In this document: positions 40,873-49,820 of the stretch, in pieces
How positions within the stretch are numbered: position 1 is the first letter of the stretch
Layout of the letters: each line of letters opens with the position of its first letter
From: Hymenobacter norwichensis DSM 15439
Lineage (GTDB): Bacteria; Bacteroidota; Bacteroidia; Cytophagales; Hymenobacteraceae
Reading direction: 5' to 3'
Length of the DNA: 64,000 nt
Assembly (NCBI RefSeq): GCF_000420705.1
Contig: NZ_ATVL01000011.1
Coordinates: forward strand, 310,001-374,000
The notes under the pieces: model-generated
The model's database searches: none
What the model saw: the letters and a program-made list of their open reading frames with translations, nothing else
Told to the model about the DNA's origin: nothing
Translations under genes and position numbers: made by a program

Positions 40873-42057
40873 ATGCTCAACCGTCGCACGCTTCGCATCA
40901 AGGTCATGCAGGCCCTGTACGCCTACCATCAGGCCGTGGGGTCTGATTTTTTATTGGCTAATGACCGGATTGTGGATGCCTTCGCGCCCGACCTGACTTC
41001 GCCCGAACCCCAGGACAAACGCCTGCTGAAGGGCCAGCAGAAAATGGCCGAGCTGACCTTCAAGGAATGGCACAAGTCGGGCCAGGAGCCGGAGAAAAGC
41101 GACGATGCCGACGTGCAAGACGCCGTGCAGGACGCCATGAAGTACTACCGGAAAGCCGTTGCCAAGGACGCCACGTTCTATGCCGGCCAGATGGTGCACG
41201 CCGCCGAAAGCATCCACGACCAATACCTGCACCTGCTCAATATTCCGGAAGTTCTGCTTCAGATTATCGAGGAGGAGAAAACCCGCGAAGCCCGCAAGCA
41301 CCTGGCTTCCAAGGAGCCCATGCTCGACACCACCCGGCTGGAACAAAACCCCGTGATTGAGAAGCTGCGGAGCAACCTGCAACTGCTCGACCTCACCATT
41401 CGCCGCGGCCAGCAGTGGAAAGGCGAAGACGAGCGGGAAGCCCTGCGCCTCGCTTGGCGCAACGAAATGCGCAACGACCCCGAGCTGCACAGCTACCTGG
41501 CGGCCCCGGCCGGCAACTACGCCGAGGACCAGGAGATGCTGAAGTATCTCTACAAAACCTACGTGTTCAAGGGCGAGAACCTGCCGCGTTACATCGAGGA
41601 AGACGACCTGAACTGGGAAGAAAACCGGCCCATCGTCAAGAACCTCGTGCTGAAAACGGTGAAGATGCTCGACGAAGCTGCCGACGAGAAGTTGGAGTTG
41701 ATGTCGTTGTCGGCTAACTGGCAGGAGGACAAGGAGTTTGCCGAAAGCCTCTACAAGCAAACCCTCGAAGAAGACGATAAGTACGAGAAGCTCATTGCCG
41801 AATCGACCCAGAACTGGGACGTGGAACGCGTGGCCCTCACCGACAAGATTCTGCTGAAAATGGCGCTTTGTGAGATGCACATCTTCCGCGGTATTCCCGT
41901 GAAAGTGACCATCAACGAGTACATCGAAATCAGCAAGATTTACAGTACGCCTAAGAGCAAGCAGTTCGTGAACGGGATTCTAGATAAATTGGCCCAGGAT
42001 CTGACGGCTAGCGGTGCCATCCGCAAGTCGGGCCGCGGCCTGCTGGACAACCAGTAG
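40873..42057 (+). CDS. nusB: Transcription antitermination factor NusB (extended form)
   Basis: 394 residues; the canonical NusB domain (about 140 residues) is the C-terminal part (FAESLYKQTLEEDDKYEKLI, ALTDKILLKMALCEMHIFRGIPVKVTINEYIEISKIYSTPKSKQFVNGILDKLA). The N-terminus (RRTLRIKVMQALYAYHQAVG) is the first helix of the fold, with a long helical, Glu/Lys-rich insertion between. This size is usual in Bacteroidota. NusB binds boxA RNA with S10 (NusE) to antiterminate rRNA transcription. The hairpin G precedes it. Confidence 0.93.
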   Translation: MLNRRTLRIKVMQALYAYHQAVGSDFLLANDRIVDAFAPDLTSPEPQDKRLLKGQQKMAELTFKEWHKSGQEPEKSDDADVQDAVQDAMKYYRKAVAKDATFYAGQMVHAAESIHDQYLHLLNIPEVLLQIIEEEKTREARKHLASKEPMLDTTRLEQNPVIEKLRSNLQLLDLTIRRGQQWKGEDEREALRLAWRNEMRNDPELHSYLAAPAGNYAEDQEMLKYLYKTYVFKGENLPRYIEEDDLNWEENRPIVKNLVLKTVKMLDEAADEKLELMSLSANWQEDKEFAESLYKQTLEEDDKYEKLIAESTQNWDVERVALTDKILLKMALCEMHIFRGIPVKVTINEYIEISKIYSTPKSKQFVNGILDKLAQDLTASGAIRKSGRGLLDNQ

Positions 42058-42075
42058 CAAGTAAGTATCAAGTAA

Positions 42076-42138
42076 TTAGTAGCGAGTAGGTAGTAACAAG
42101 ATTGGTCACCCGTCATGGTACTACTTACTCAATACCAA
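42076..42138. repeat. Stop-to-start inverted repeat (element L), partly decayed
   Basis: Arms 42076-42098 and 42116-42138 match at 18 of 23 positions (word AGTAAGTA). More degenerate copies of the word run to the ytxH ATG at 42240, which itself reads ATGAGTAGC. A GTTCTAATACTCAC piece near 42210 shares GTTCTAA with the loop of element J. Confidence 0.6.
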
Positions 42139-42239
42139 ATACTCTATACTCCCTTCCTATACCTCAACTGGTAGTTCTGCGTACTAAGGCTCACTTTCCC
42201 TGTTCTAATACTCACTAGTTCATACTCACTCTTCATACA

Positions 42240-42551
42240 ATGAGTAGCAAAACTCTCACCGGCATTCTTTGCTTTGCCGGCGGCGCCGTCACCGGAGCCG
42301 CTATCGGCCTGTTATACGCCCCCGAAACCGGCCGCGAAACGCGGAGCTGGTTGAGCTATCAGCTGGAGAAATACCGCGAAGCGCTGGCCGACATCACCGA
42401 GAACCTGGTAACCAGCCGGTCGGATATCGGCCCATCGTCGGCCAAAAGCGAAGGCCAACGCGTGATTCAGGACGCCAAGAGCAAGGCCGAGCAGCTCCTT
42501 GGCGACGTGGACCAGCTCATCAACCAAATCAACTCGCGCAAGACCCTCTAG
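42240..42551 (+). CDS. YtxH-domain protein
   Basis: 103 residues. A single membrane segment with glycines (GILCFAGGAVTGAAIGLLYAPETG) and a coiled-coil C-terminal half. GxxLFAPxxGxE-type YtxH motif (GLLYAPETGRETRS). It is membrane-associated and of stress-linked but unproven role. It lies between nusB and isocitrate dehydrogenase and is followed by element N. Confidence 0.85.
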   Translation: MSSKTLTGILCFAGGAVTGAAIGLLYAPETGRETRSWLSYQLEKYREALADITENLVTSRSDIGPSSAKSEGQRVIQDAKSKAEQLLGDVDQLINQINSRKTL

Positions 42552-42570
42552 CGGCCCGCGCGAGCACCGG

Positions 42571-42638
42571 AAATGTGCTGATGTGCTGATTTGCAGAGGT
42601 GTTGCTTCACCGTCGCAAACCAGCACATCAGCACATTT
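42571..42638. repeat. Inverted repeat (element N), GTGCTGAT word
   Basis: Arms 42571-42594 and 42615-42638 match at 23 of 24 positions, with GTGCTGAT repeated in tandem. Loop 20 nt. It starts 19 nt after the ytxH stop and ends 96 nt before the next ATG, leaving room for a promoter. Confidence 0.85.
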
Positions 42639-42664
42639 TTCATTATAAGCACATTCTGGCGTGG

Positions 42665-42672
42665 TACCTTTG
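42665..42672 (+). promoter_or_regulatory. Candidate -7 element of the isocitrate dehydrogenase gene
   Basis: TACCTTTG matches TAnnTTTG and lies 62 nt before the ATG. No TTG at the right distance upstream was found, so the call is weak. Confidence 0.45.
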
Positions 42673-42734
42673 CGGCACGATACCTGGCTCCGGCTGGGCC
42701 CGTTTCCCCATCCCTTCACTTCATTCACTTCTTG

Positions 42735-43739
42735 ATGCACCTCATCACCCTCATCCCCGGCGACGGCATTGGCCCCGAAATCACGAAAGCGGTAACTGAT
42801 ATTTTTGCGGCGGCGCAGGTACCCGTGCAGTGGGAAGAGCAGAACGCCGGCCAAACCACCTTCGACCAGTCGGGAGAGCTGATTCCGCAGGCGCTCTTGT
42901 CGTCGTTGGAGAAAAACCGGGTGGCATTGAAAGGCCCAATTACCACGCCCGTAGGCAAGGGTTTCCGCAGCATCAACGTGACGCTGCGCCAGAAGTACGA
43001 CCTCTACCAGAACGTGCGCCCCTCCAAAACCACGGAAGGCATCAAAACCCGCTACGAAGGCATTGATTTGGTGCTGTTCCGCGAAAACACCGAGGGCCTG
43101 TACTCGGGCTTGGAAGTGTGGGACGAACGTCTTGGCATTGCCGATTCCATTGCCCGCATCACGGTGGCGGGCTCGCGCAAAATATGCCGCGCCGCCTTTG
43201 CCTACGCCGCCAAGCATGGCCGCAAGAAAGTAACCCTGGCCCATAAGGCCAATATCATCAAGATGGCCGGTACCGTCATGCTGAACGCCTGTAAGGAAGC
43301 CGCTACCGAGTTTCCGCAGATTGTGTTCGAGGATAAGATCATCGACAACATGTGCATGCAGCTCGTAAACAAGCCCGAGCAGTTTGATGTGATTGTGACC
43401 ACTAATCTGTTTGGCGACCTCCTCTCTGACCTGTGCGCGGGCCTAGTAGGCGGCCTGGGCGTGGTAGCCGGCGCCAACATCGGCGACAACATGGCCATCT
43501 TTGAAGCGGTACACGGCTCGGCTCCGGACATTGCCGGCCAAGGCAAAGCCAACCCCACGGCTCTGCTCCGCTCGGCCCTGATGATGCTGCATCACCTTGG
43601 TGAGCACCAGTACGCTGATACCATTGAAAAAGCGCTGGAAGCCACCCTCAAAGATCAGGAGAAGTGCACCGGCGACTTAGGCGGCAAAGCTTCTACCAGC
43701 GAGTTTGCGCAAGCTATTATCAGCAACCTGAACAAGTAA
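42735..43739 (+). CDS. NAD-type isocitrate/isopropylmalate dehydrogenase family enzyme
   Basis: 334 residues from the ATG at 42735. IPGDGIGPEIT at the N-terminus, the substrate-binding segment LRQKYDLYQNVRPSKTTEG, FRENTEGLYSGLE and the nucleotide pocket GSAPDIAGQGKANPTA. The Tyr-Ser-Gly and Arg positions favour isocitrate over isopropylmalate, so it probably oxidatively decarboxylates isocitrate to 2-oxoglutarate in the TCA cycle with NAD. It resembles the IDH3-type short enzymes. Confidence 0.88.
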   Translation: MHLITLIPGDGIGPEITKAVTDIFAAAQVPVQWEEQNAGQTTFDQSGELIPQALLSSLEKNRVALKGPITTPVGKGFRSINVTLRQKYDLYQNVRPSKTTEGIKTRYEGIDLVLFRENTEGLYSGLEVWDERLGIADSIARITVAGSRKICRAAFAYAAKHGRKKVTLAHKANIIKMAGTVMLNACKEAATEFPQIVFEDKIIDNMCMQLVNKPEQFDVIVTTNLFGDLLSDLCAGLVGGLGVVAGANIGDNMAIFEAVHGSAPDIAGQGKANPTALLRSALMMLHHLGEHQYADTIEKALEATLKDQEKCTGDLGGKASTSEFAQAIISNLNK

Positions 43740-43761
43740 GCTGCTGAGAAATAGTGCGAAG

Positions 43762-43819
43762 AAGACCTTTTTACGGCGGAGCGGCAAAACAATGGCCCGT
43801 TCTGTCGTAAAAAGGTCTT
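43762..43819 (+). terminator. Intrinsic terminator of the IDH gene
   Basis: AAGACCTTTTTACG (43762-43775) pairs perfectly with 43806-43819 across a 30-nt loop. Confidence 0.65.
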
Positions 43820-43914
43820 TGCTATTAAACCGTGCGCCGCGGCCCACGAATAAACCGTAATTTTACGGGAAACTTTTACACCGTACCCGCACGCGTACGG
43901 CTCCTGCTACTCAT

Positions 43915-44445
43915 ATGAAACGTACTCTTTTTTCCGCTTTCCTGCTGTCCGGCGTACTGCTGACCGGCGCTTGCAACTCCGACAAAACCAGCGAAGTAGG
44001 TGCTGAAGGCATGAATGCCGCCGCCACCGAAGCCAGCGAGGCTGCCGCTAACCCAACCGTCGATAACCCGAATGTGGTGTCGGATACGGAAGTGCCTAAT
44101 CCGAATGCGCCGGTTATGACCTTCGCGCAAACCGAACACGACTTCGGCGACATTCAGCCAGGTGCAGTGGTGAAGCACACCTTCGAGTTCACCAACACTG
44201 GCAAGTCGCCGCTGCTGATTGAAAACGCTACCGCTTCATGCGGCTGTACCACTCCCAACTGGACCAAGGAGCCGATTGCACCCGGCGCCAAAGGCACCAT
44301 CGACGTGCAGTTCGACAGCCACGGTAAGTCGGGCATCCAGAGCAAAGAGGTAGCTGTGCGCGGCAATACGTCGCCAAGCATCACCAAAATCAATATCAAG
44401 GCCAACATTTTGCCCGACGGTTCACAAGGCCCAGTAGCGCAATAA
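43915..44445 (+). CDS. DUF1573 lipoprotein
   Basis: 176 residues with a lipoprotein signal (lipobox LLTGAC, Cys20), an A/E/N/P-rich linker (to about 65) and a DUF1573 Ig-like domain (TEHDFGDIQPGAVVKHTFEFTNTGKSPLLIENATASCGCTTP; quoted in part). The SCGCTTP motif carries two cysteines typical of the family. Function unknown; possibly envelope-related. It precedes yajC in a conserved Bacteroidota order. Confidence 0.87.
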   Translation: MKRTLFSAFLLSGVLLTGACNSDKTSEVGAEGMNAAATEASEAAANPTVDNPNVVSDTEVPNPNAPVMTFAQTEHDFGDIQPGAVVKHTFEFTNTGKSPLLIENATASCGCTTPNWTKEPIAPGAKGTIDVQFDSHGKSGIQSKEVAVRGNTSPSITKINIKANILPDGSQGPVAQ

Positions 44446-44446
44446 G

Positions 44447-44582
44447 GTGAATTTGCGAAGTGGTGAAATGGTGAGTTGATGACCTCTGGCCGCAGCCTAC
44501 TTGAGTGTGCTGCCGAGAGTAATGACCTCACCTTTTCACCACTTCAGAATTTCACAATTTCACCACTCCACAACTTCACCAT
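44447..44582. repeat. Stop-to-start inverted repeat (element H)
   Basis: Arms 44447-44477 and 44525-44555 match at 26 of 31 positions, word GTGAAATGGTGA. A further copy of the word fills 44556-44582, right up to the yajC ATG at 44583. The left arm starts 1 nt after the upstream stop. Confidence 0.8.
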
Positions 44583-44900
44583 ATGTTGCTTACGCTTCTC
44601 TTACAAGCCCGCCCGGCTGGCGAAAGCTGGGTTTCCTTTCTGCCGCTGATTGGTATTGCGGTGGTGATGTACTTCTTTATGATCCGGCCGCAGCAGCGCA
44701 AAGCCGCCGACGCCAAGAAGTTTCGCGAATCCATTGCTAAAGGCTCTACCATCGTCACGATTGGTGGCCTACATGGCAAAGTGCTGGACCTGAACGACGA
44801 ATCAGTGACGATTGAAGTGGACAAGGGTACGCGCCTGAAGTTCGACCGCTCGGCCATTGCCCGCGAGGTGAAGCCCGCCAAAGAGGTAGTGAAAGAGTAA
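44583..44900 (+). CDS. yajC: Preprotein translocase accessory subunit YajC
   Basis: 105 residues with one membrane span (VSFLPLIGIAVVMYFFMIRPQQRK) followed by the conserved MIRPQQRK basic patch and a cytosolic domain (STIVTIGGLHGKVLDLNDESVTIEVDKGTRLKFDRSAI). It is part of SecDF-YajC. Its ATG abuts the last word copy of hairpin H. Confidence 0.93.
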   Translation: MLLTLLLQARPAGESWVSFLPLIGIAVVMYFFMIRPQQRKAADAKKFRESIAKGSTIVTIGGLHGKVLDLNDESVTIEVDKGTRLKFDRSAIAREVKPAKEVVKE

Positions 44901-45002
44901 GGGCGGAAGGGTAGGGGCTGCGGATAATACAGGAAAGGCGAAGCAGTCTTTAATTGCCTACTTTGTCTTTCGGTTGTGTCCTCTTGTCCTCATTACTGAC
45001 CC

Positions 45003-45965
45003 ATGTTTTTCAACCGTTCCATCCGTTTGCTGCGCTGGTTTACCAGCCCATTCTACGGGCAGGGACGTAGCTATTGGCAGGCGGTAACGGCTTGTTTCTT
45101 GGTAGCGAGCACATTTTGGCTGCTAAATGCGTTGAGCAAAACCTACACCACCCGCATCCTGTACCCGCTGGCGTGGCGCTACAACGAAGCCCGCTACATT
45201 CCGGTGCAGCCGCTCCCTACGGAGGTGGCTGTAAACGTAACAGGCCGCGGCTGGAAGCTGCTACGCAAGCAGTTAATGCTGGACGTAAAGCCCGCCGAAA
45301 TATCCTTGCAGCGCGGCATGCCCGCCACCCGCTACGTAACCGGCGCGGCGGTGCGGCCAGCGTTGCAGACGGCTATGGAGGGCTTGCAGTTCAATTACCT
45401 TATCAGCGACACGCTGTGGGTGAGCTTTGATAGGCTTGTGAAGCGGCAACTGCCACTGGCACTTAGTCCTGCTGCCGACGGGTCGGCGCTGCCTTATGCG
45501 GCTGTTTTCGAGCCGAAAAGCGTGGTATTCAAGGGGCCGGCCGAACAAGTGGAAGCTCTGGCCGACCCCTACCCAGTGCATCTGCCCCAGGCACCCGCTA
45601 GCAGTACCAACGGTACCTTGCGCGTACCGATTGGTGGCCCCGAACTGGTGGTTACCAACGTGCCCGAAGTGAAAGTGCGCCTGCAACCCCGGCCGCTGGT
45701 GGTAGTGGCCATGCAAGTGGTGCCCGAGCTGGTAGGGTTTCCAGCCGGCGTAAACTACGAGCTTCAGCCGGCCACAGTGCGCGTGCGGGTGCAGTGCTTT
45801 CAGGAGGACACTGCCCGCCTCGACCGGAGCCAAGTGCACGTGCAGCTTCGGTTCGGCTCCTTCATTGGCCCCGATTCCACCCTGCAACCCATCCTGACCG
45901 ATATGCCCGATGTGGTGCGCGGCAGCCGGGTGGTAACGCCCGCTGTTCGCATCGCCCGGAAATAA
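45003..45965 (+). CDS. YbbR/CdaR-like domain protein
   Basis: 320 residues. A single anchor (QAVTACFLVASTFWLLNAL, about 24-44) and two YbbR-type beta-rich repeats (PLPTEVAVNVTGRGWKLL and YAAVFEPKSVVFKGPAEQVEAL). In Firmicutes CdaR regulates a diadenylate cyclase, and a Bacteroidota equivalent role is untested here. It sits between yajC and coaE, a conserved arrangement. Confidence 0.82.
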   Translation: MFFNRSIRLLRWFTSPFYGQGRSYWQAVTACFLVASTFWLLNALSKTYTTRILYPLAWRYNEARYIPVQPLPTEVAVNVTGRGWKLLRKQLMLDVKPAEISLQRGMPATRYVTGAAVRPALQTAMEGLQFNYLISDTLWVSFDRLVKRQLPLALSPAADGSALPYAAVFEPKSVVFKGPAEQVEALADPYPVHLPQAPASSTNGTLRVPIGGPELVVTNVPEVKVRLQPRPLVVVAMQVVPELVGFPAGVNYELQPATVRVRVQCFQEDTARLDRSQVHVQLRFGSFIGPDSTLQPILTDMPDVVRGSRVVTPAVRIARK

Positions 45966-45970
45966 GTTTT

Positions 45971-46044
45971 CGTTATTGGCTGTTCGTTTTTCGATAGTTG
46001 GACTGATTGCGAAAACCCGGCCCGAAAAACAAAAACCAATAACG
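45971..46044. repeat. Stop-to-start inverted repeat (element I)
   Basis: CGTTATTGG...TTTTTCG (45971-45993) pairs with 46023-46044 with one gap and two or three mismatches. The left arm is 5 nt after the upstream stop and the right arm ends 16 nt before coaE. It shares the TTTTTCG word with element E. Confidence 0.7.
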
Positions 46045-46060
46045 TAAAGCCAACACGAAT

Positions 46061-46657
46061 ATGATGCGCATCGGAATTACGGGCGGAATCGGGTCGGGTA
46101 AGAGCATCGTTTGCCGCCTGTTCCAGGTGTTGGGTACACCCATCTATGATTCCGACGCGCGAGCCAAGTGGCTGATGGGCCACGACGCGCAGCTGCGCGA
46201 CCAGCTAACGGCCGCCTTCGGACCCCAGACCTTTAATGAAGGAGGCCAACTCGACCGAGTGTACTTGGCGCGGGTGGCTTTTGCCGAACCTGCTCAACTT
46301 GCCCGCCTTAATACCTTGGTGCACCCCGCCGTCGGGCGCGACTTCGAGGTGTGGTCGACGGCCCAGCAAACCGCCGGATACTCGTATATCCTCAAAGAAG
46401 CCGCGCTGCTGTACGAGTCAGGCGCGTACCGGCAACTCGACCAAATTATCACCGTGTTTGCGCCCCAAGAGGTGCGCCAAGCCCGCGTGTTGCGCCGCGA
46501 CCCGCACCGCACCCCCGACGATATCCTGGCCATCATCGGCAAGCAGATGAGCGAGGAGGAAAAAGTGCAGCGTGCCAACCACGTCATTCACAACGACGAC
46601 CAACACCTACTTATCCCGCAAGTGCTGGCGCTACATGGTGAAATTGTGAAGTGGTGA
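46061..46657 (+). CDS. coaE: Dephospho-CoA kinase
   Basis: 198 residues. P-loop GITGGIGSGKSIV, YDSDARAK (substrate Asp/Arg), RVRLADFE-type LVHPAVGRDF and the conserved EAALLYESG. It phosphorylates dephospho-CoA at the 3'-OH, the last step of coenzyme A synthesis. The final residues GEIVKW-stop are encoded by the left arm of hairpin J, so the C-terminus has been shaped by that repeat. An adjacent ATG two codons in is possible as start. Confidence 0.94.
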   Translation: MMRIGITGGIGSGKSIVCRLFQVLGTPIYDSDARAKWLMGHDAQLRDQLTAAFGPQTFNEGGQLDRVYLARVAFAEPAQLARLNTLVHPAVGRDFEVWSTAQQTAGYSYILKEAALLYESGAYRQLDQIITVFAPQEVRQARVLRRDPHRTPDDILAIIGKQMSEEEKVQRANHVIHNDDQHLLIPQVLALHGEIVKW

Positions 46658-46748
46658 AATCGTGAGTTTGCTGTTCTAATGTTACCGCTTACATGGATTG
46701 CGCAGGTTGAAGATGCAACTCACGATTTCACCACTTCACAATTTCACC
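46637..46748. repeat. Inverted repeat (element J), perfect 32-bp stem over two stop codons
   Basis: 46637-46668 and 46717-46748 are exact reverse complements over 32 bp, word GTGAAATGGTGA, loop 48 nt. The left arm holds the coaE C-terminal codons and its TGA. The right arm overlaps the stop codon of the convergent acetyltransferase. Its loop shares GCTGTTCTAATG and TGCGCAG with element K. Confidence 0.95.
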
Positions 46749-47916
46749 TAATGATAGGGCTGCGCTCGAAGGGCCGTTCCCGGTCGAAGAGGAAACGGTA
46801 GGTGACGTGCGTTTTGTAGATGCGGGCCCCGATAGAGCGAGTTAGAGCCAGCATCCGTGGGTTGAAGTCGCCAATCCAGTTCATTTCGATTTCCGAATAG
46901 CCGGCCTGCATGAATTGGGCGCGGGCGTGCACCATCAGGGCACTTTCTACGCCCTTGCCCTGCCACTCCGGTACCACCCCGAAAATGACGCCGAACAGCT
47001 TCTTGTCGGTGCGCTGCTCGTATTTCCGCTTTTCCCACAGAAAGCGCAGCTTGTTCCAGAGGTTGAAATTGCGGCCGACGTGCTTGAAAATTTGGTTTAG
47101 CTCGGGCAGGCTCACAAAGAAGGCTACGGGTTCATCGTTGTGGTACGCAAACCAAAGTAGCCGCTCATCTAGCACTGGCTTCATCTGCTTCACCAAATCC
47201 CGCGCCTTTTCCAGCGACATAGCCGCAATGCCGCTGTGGTTGGCCCACGCCAGATTGTACACGTGGTGAAAATCACGGGCTAGCTTCTCGGCCTTGCGCT
47301 TGTTGGCGTGCCGAAACTGAAAGGTTGGATATTGCTCGGCGTACCGCACCGCCGCGTTGCTGAAGCTAGGGTGCAGTTGCATGGCTACGTCGCGGTGGCA
47401 GGTGTACTGCTTGAAATACAGCTGAAACCCGTAGTTCTCGAACAGCTGCTGATAATACGGCGGGTGGTAGAACATACCGTAGTTAGGCTCGGTGAAGCCC
47501 GAAACCAGCAAGCCCCAAAACCGGTCCCGCTCCCCAAAATTGATGGGCCCATCCATAGCCTCCATTCCTTGCGCCAGCAGCCAGTTCCGGCAAGCCTCAA
47601 ACAGCGTGTCGGCGGCCTGTTGGTCGTCAATGCACTCAAAGAAACCCATGCCCCCGGTAGGCAGCGTGGCATCGGCGTGGGCGGTAGCTGGGTTCACGAA
47701 AGCCGCCACCCGGCCAATGGTTGCTCCGGTAGCATCGGTCAGAATCCAGCGAATAACGTCACCAGTGGCTAGGTTAGGATTCCGCTTCGGGTCGAATACC
47801 ACTTCTATTTCGTGGTCGAGGGGCGAAATCCAGTTGGGATGGTTGCGGTAGATGCGCGAGGGCAGGTCCAGGAACTGCCGGACCAGGGCGGGCGTGGTAA
47901 CTTCGAGCAGAGGCAT
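46744..47916 (-). CDS. GNAT-like acetyltransferase-fold protein
   Basis: 390 residues, soluble. N-terminal third (VRQFLDLPSRIYRNHPNWISPL) and a C-terminal GNAT-like domain (about 270-370; FGVIFGVVPEWQGKGVESALMVHARAQFMQAGYSEIEMNWIGDFNPRMLALTRSIGAR, quoted in part, with the acetyl-CoA loop around EWQGKGVES). The family in Bacteroidota is a conserved two-domain GNAT-like protein of unknown substrate. It converges on coaE across element J and is followed on the minus strand by nothing. Confidence 0.82.
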   Translation of the reverse strand: MPLLEVTTPALVRQFLDLPSRIYRNHPNWISPLDHEIEVVFDPKRNPNLATGDVIRWILTDATGATIGRVAAFVNPATAHADATLPTGGMGFFECIDDQQAADTLFEACRNWLLAQGMEAMDGPINFGERDRFWGLLVSGFTEPNYGMFYHPPYYQQLFENYGFQLYFKQYTCHRDVAMQLHPSFSNAAVRYAEQYPTFQFRHANKRKAEKLARDFHHVYNLAWANHSGIAAMSLEKARDLVKQMKPVLDERLLWFAYHNDEPVAFFVSLPELNQIFKHVGRNFNLWNKLRFLWEKRKYEQRTDKKLFGVIFGVVPEWQGKGVESALMVHARAQFMQAGYSEIEMNWIGDFNPRMLALTRSIGARIYKTHVTYRFLFDRERPFERSPIIR

Positions 47917-48017
47917 GAAAGCGGCGAAGAAAAGGGTATGGCTGGCAAACAGAAAAAGCGTCCCAAAGATTACGGTTTTCTACCGGTAAGCCCTGAGTAG
48001 CCAGTGTAGGCAGATGC

Positions 48018-49703
48018 TCACCAGAGTCGATAAGCTGGCGAAACAGTTTGAGGGTCAATGCTATTCACTGGCGGGTGTACGTTGCGAGCAGGCTTATTAG
48101 GATCCTGCCTGAATACCGACAGCACCTTCACGCCGCCCGCCCGAATAACGTGCACTTCTGTCCCCAACGAATCGAGGTAGGACTGCGGGTGCCAGCGGTA
48201 ACCGGCTAGGTAGTAGCGTGCGGTGCTATCAGGAGTATAGCGGAGCCGGGCGCGCTGCTCTGGTTTCAAAATCAGGGTGTTGTTGTAGAGCGGGTAATGC
48301 CAGAACGCATTTACCGTTACCGTCGGAGCCGAATCGTGCGCCAGCACCCATTCCAGACCCTGCCGATAGGATAGGCACCAATAGTCGCGCTCAAACAAAC
48401 GCTCGGCTATCGAGCCCGGCAAAAAGCTGAAATAAACGTTGGCGTGCGGGTGCATTTGGACCATGCGTACGGCCGTGTGAGCTGTTTCGAGTGTCGCCAG
48501 CCCCAGCATGGCCAGTGCCAGTACTTGGCGGCCGGGTTGCTGGGCCTGTTGCACCACCAGCTGGCACCCACGTACTGCCCACAGCACCAGCGCCGGATAG
48601 ATGTAGTAGAGGTGGCGCCAGCCTTCGTACACCACTGTATGCGTGGTCATGACAACGGCCAAGGGCGCCAGTAGCCACAAGGCCAACAGCACATCCAGAC
48701 GGCCCGCCGCCGTGCGCAGGTAACCGCTAATGCCTGTCCGCCACCACGTACGCAGTGCTGCCAGCAGACCCAGGCCAGCCGCCACCGAGTAAGGCACCGG
48801 AATAGTGACCAGCATCCAGACCGGAACGTAATGCCAGGGTAGCTGGATAGTAAGCAGATGCTGGCCCAAGTAGAAATTGGTAAAGCCCCAGGGGTACCGC
48901 ACCGCATGGGAAGCCACGGCCAGCAGCTCCGGCACGCTCCAGGCCCAAAGATACGGCCAGCCCGCCACCACGCCTACCGCTACCGTGCCGGCATAGATGC
49001 TTCCTATCTGCCTGAAACGGCGCCAAGGCAGCACAGTAGCGGCGTTGAAACGCAGTTCCAGCAACAGGCCTATTAGGGTGAACAGCACCAGTTGTAAGCC
49101 TTGCACCCGCACGTCCACCGCCAGCGCAGTTGCTAGCCCGTGCAGCACCACACGTTGCCAGCTTGGCTGGGCCAGCAGACGTAGCAGCGTGAGCATAGCC
49201 AACGCAAAAAACGCCAGGTACACCACGTCTTTGCCGTTGTAGGAAGCTTCCACGAAGAACCGGGGCGAAAGCACAAGCAGCCCGGCCCCCAGCAAGCCCC
49301 AACGCCAGTCCCGGAACCTTTGCGCCCCAATCTGGTACAGCGCCCACACGCCCAGCACGAATATGCTGAATATCAGCGAGTGACGCATTAGGTAGTATGA
49401 CCGGGAGTCGTGGTCGGTGAAGAGGTAGCTGAGCAGGATAGCCGAAACTTCGAATACCGGGCCGTGGTGCGCATCCGGAAAGTTGCGGATGTCGGGGGTA
49501 GTAGCGGCGGCCGGGAAACGCTGCATCTGCTCGGCCGAAAGCACTAGGCTCGCCACGTATTTCAAGTTAACCAAGCCGTTGAGGTGGTTGTTTGGCTCAT
49601 CCCACGATACGCCGTAGTCCCGCACTAGCAATAGGCCCACCCCAAGTAGCAAGCTAAAGAATACCGCTACGCTGCGCCTGCGAAGTGAGTGAGAAGCGGG
49701 CAT
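48018..49703 (-). CDS. GT39-like membrane glycosyltransferase (ArnT/PMT-like)
   Basis: 561 residues, polytopic with about 11-13 membrane spans. The first loop holds YGVSWDEPNNH, whose Asp-Glu pair near the first periplasmic loop is typical of GT-C enzymes. FVEASYNGKDVVYLAFFALAML and others are further spans, and a C-terminal periplasmic part follows. Such enzymes transfer a sugar from a polyprenyl-phosphate donor to lipid or protein; donor and acceptor unknown. Upstream neighbour on the minus strand is tRNA-Val. Confidence 0.8.
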   Translation of the reverse strand: MPASHSLRRRSVAVFFSLLLGVGLLLVRDYGVSWDEPNNHLNGLVNLKYVASLVLSAEQMQRFPAAATTPDIRNFPDAHHGPVFEVSAILLSYLFTDHDSRSYYLMRHSLIFSIFVLGVWALYQIGAQRFRDWRWGLLGAGLLVLSPRFFVEASYNGKDVVYLAFFALAMLTLLRLLAQPSWQRVVLHGLATALAVDVRVQGLQLVLFTLIGLLLELRFNAATVLPWRRFRQIGSIYAGTVAVGVVAGWPYLWAWSVPELLAVASHAVRYPWGFTNFYLGQHLLTIQLPWHYVPVWMLVTIPVPYSVAAGLGLLAALRTWWRTGISGYLRTAAGRLDVLLALWLLAPLAVVMTTHTVVYEGWRHLYYIYPALVLWAVRGCQLVVQQAQQPGRQVLALAMLGLATLETAHTAVRMVQMHPHANVYFSFLPGSIAERLFERDYWCLSYRQGLEWVLAHDSAPTVTVNAFWHYPLYNNTLILKPEQRARLRYTPDSTARYYLAGYRWHPQSYLDSLGTEVHVIRAGGVKVLSVFRQDPNKPARNVHPPVNSIDPQTVSPAYRLW

Positions 49704-49783
49704 AGAACGAGCTTAACCGAAAAGGGTAGGAGGGAAAGCAATAGAACTTCCAGCCACGAAGAAACCCGGAAAAGCCAGAAAAC

Positions 49784-49808
49784 AAAAAAGGACAACCGCT
49801 AGCGGTTG
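49784..49808 (-). terminator. Terminator of tRNA-Val
   Basis: CAACCGCT/AGCGGTTG self-complementary stem (49793-49808) followed on the minus strand by a T6 tract. Confidence 0.75.
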
Positions 49809-49820
49809 GCACTATAAAGG

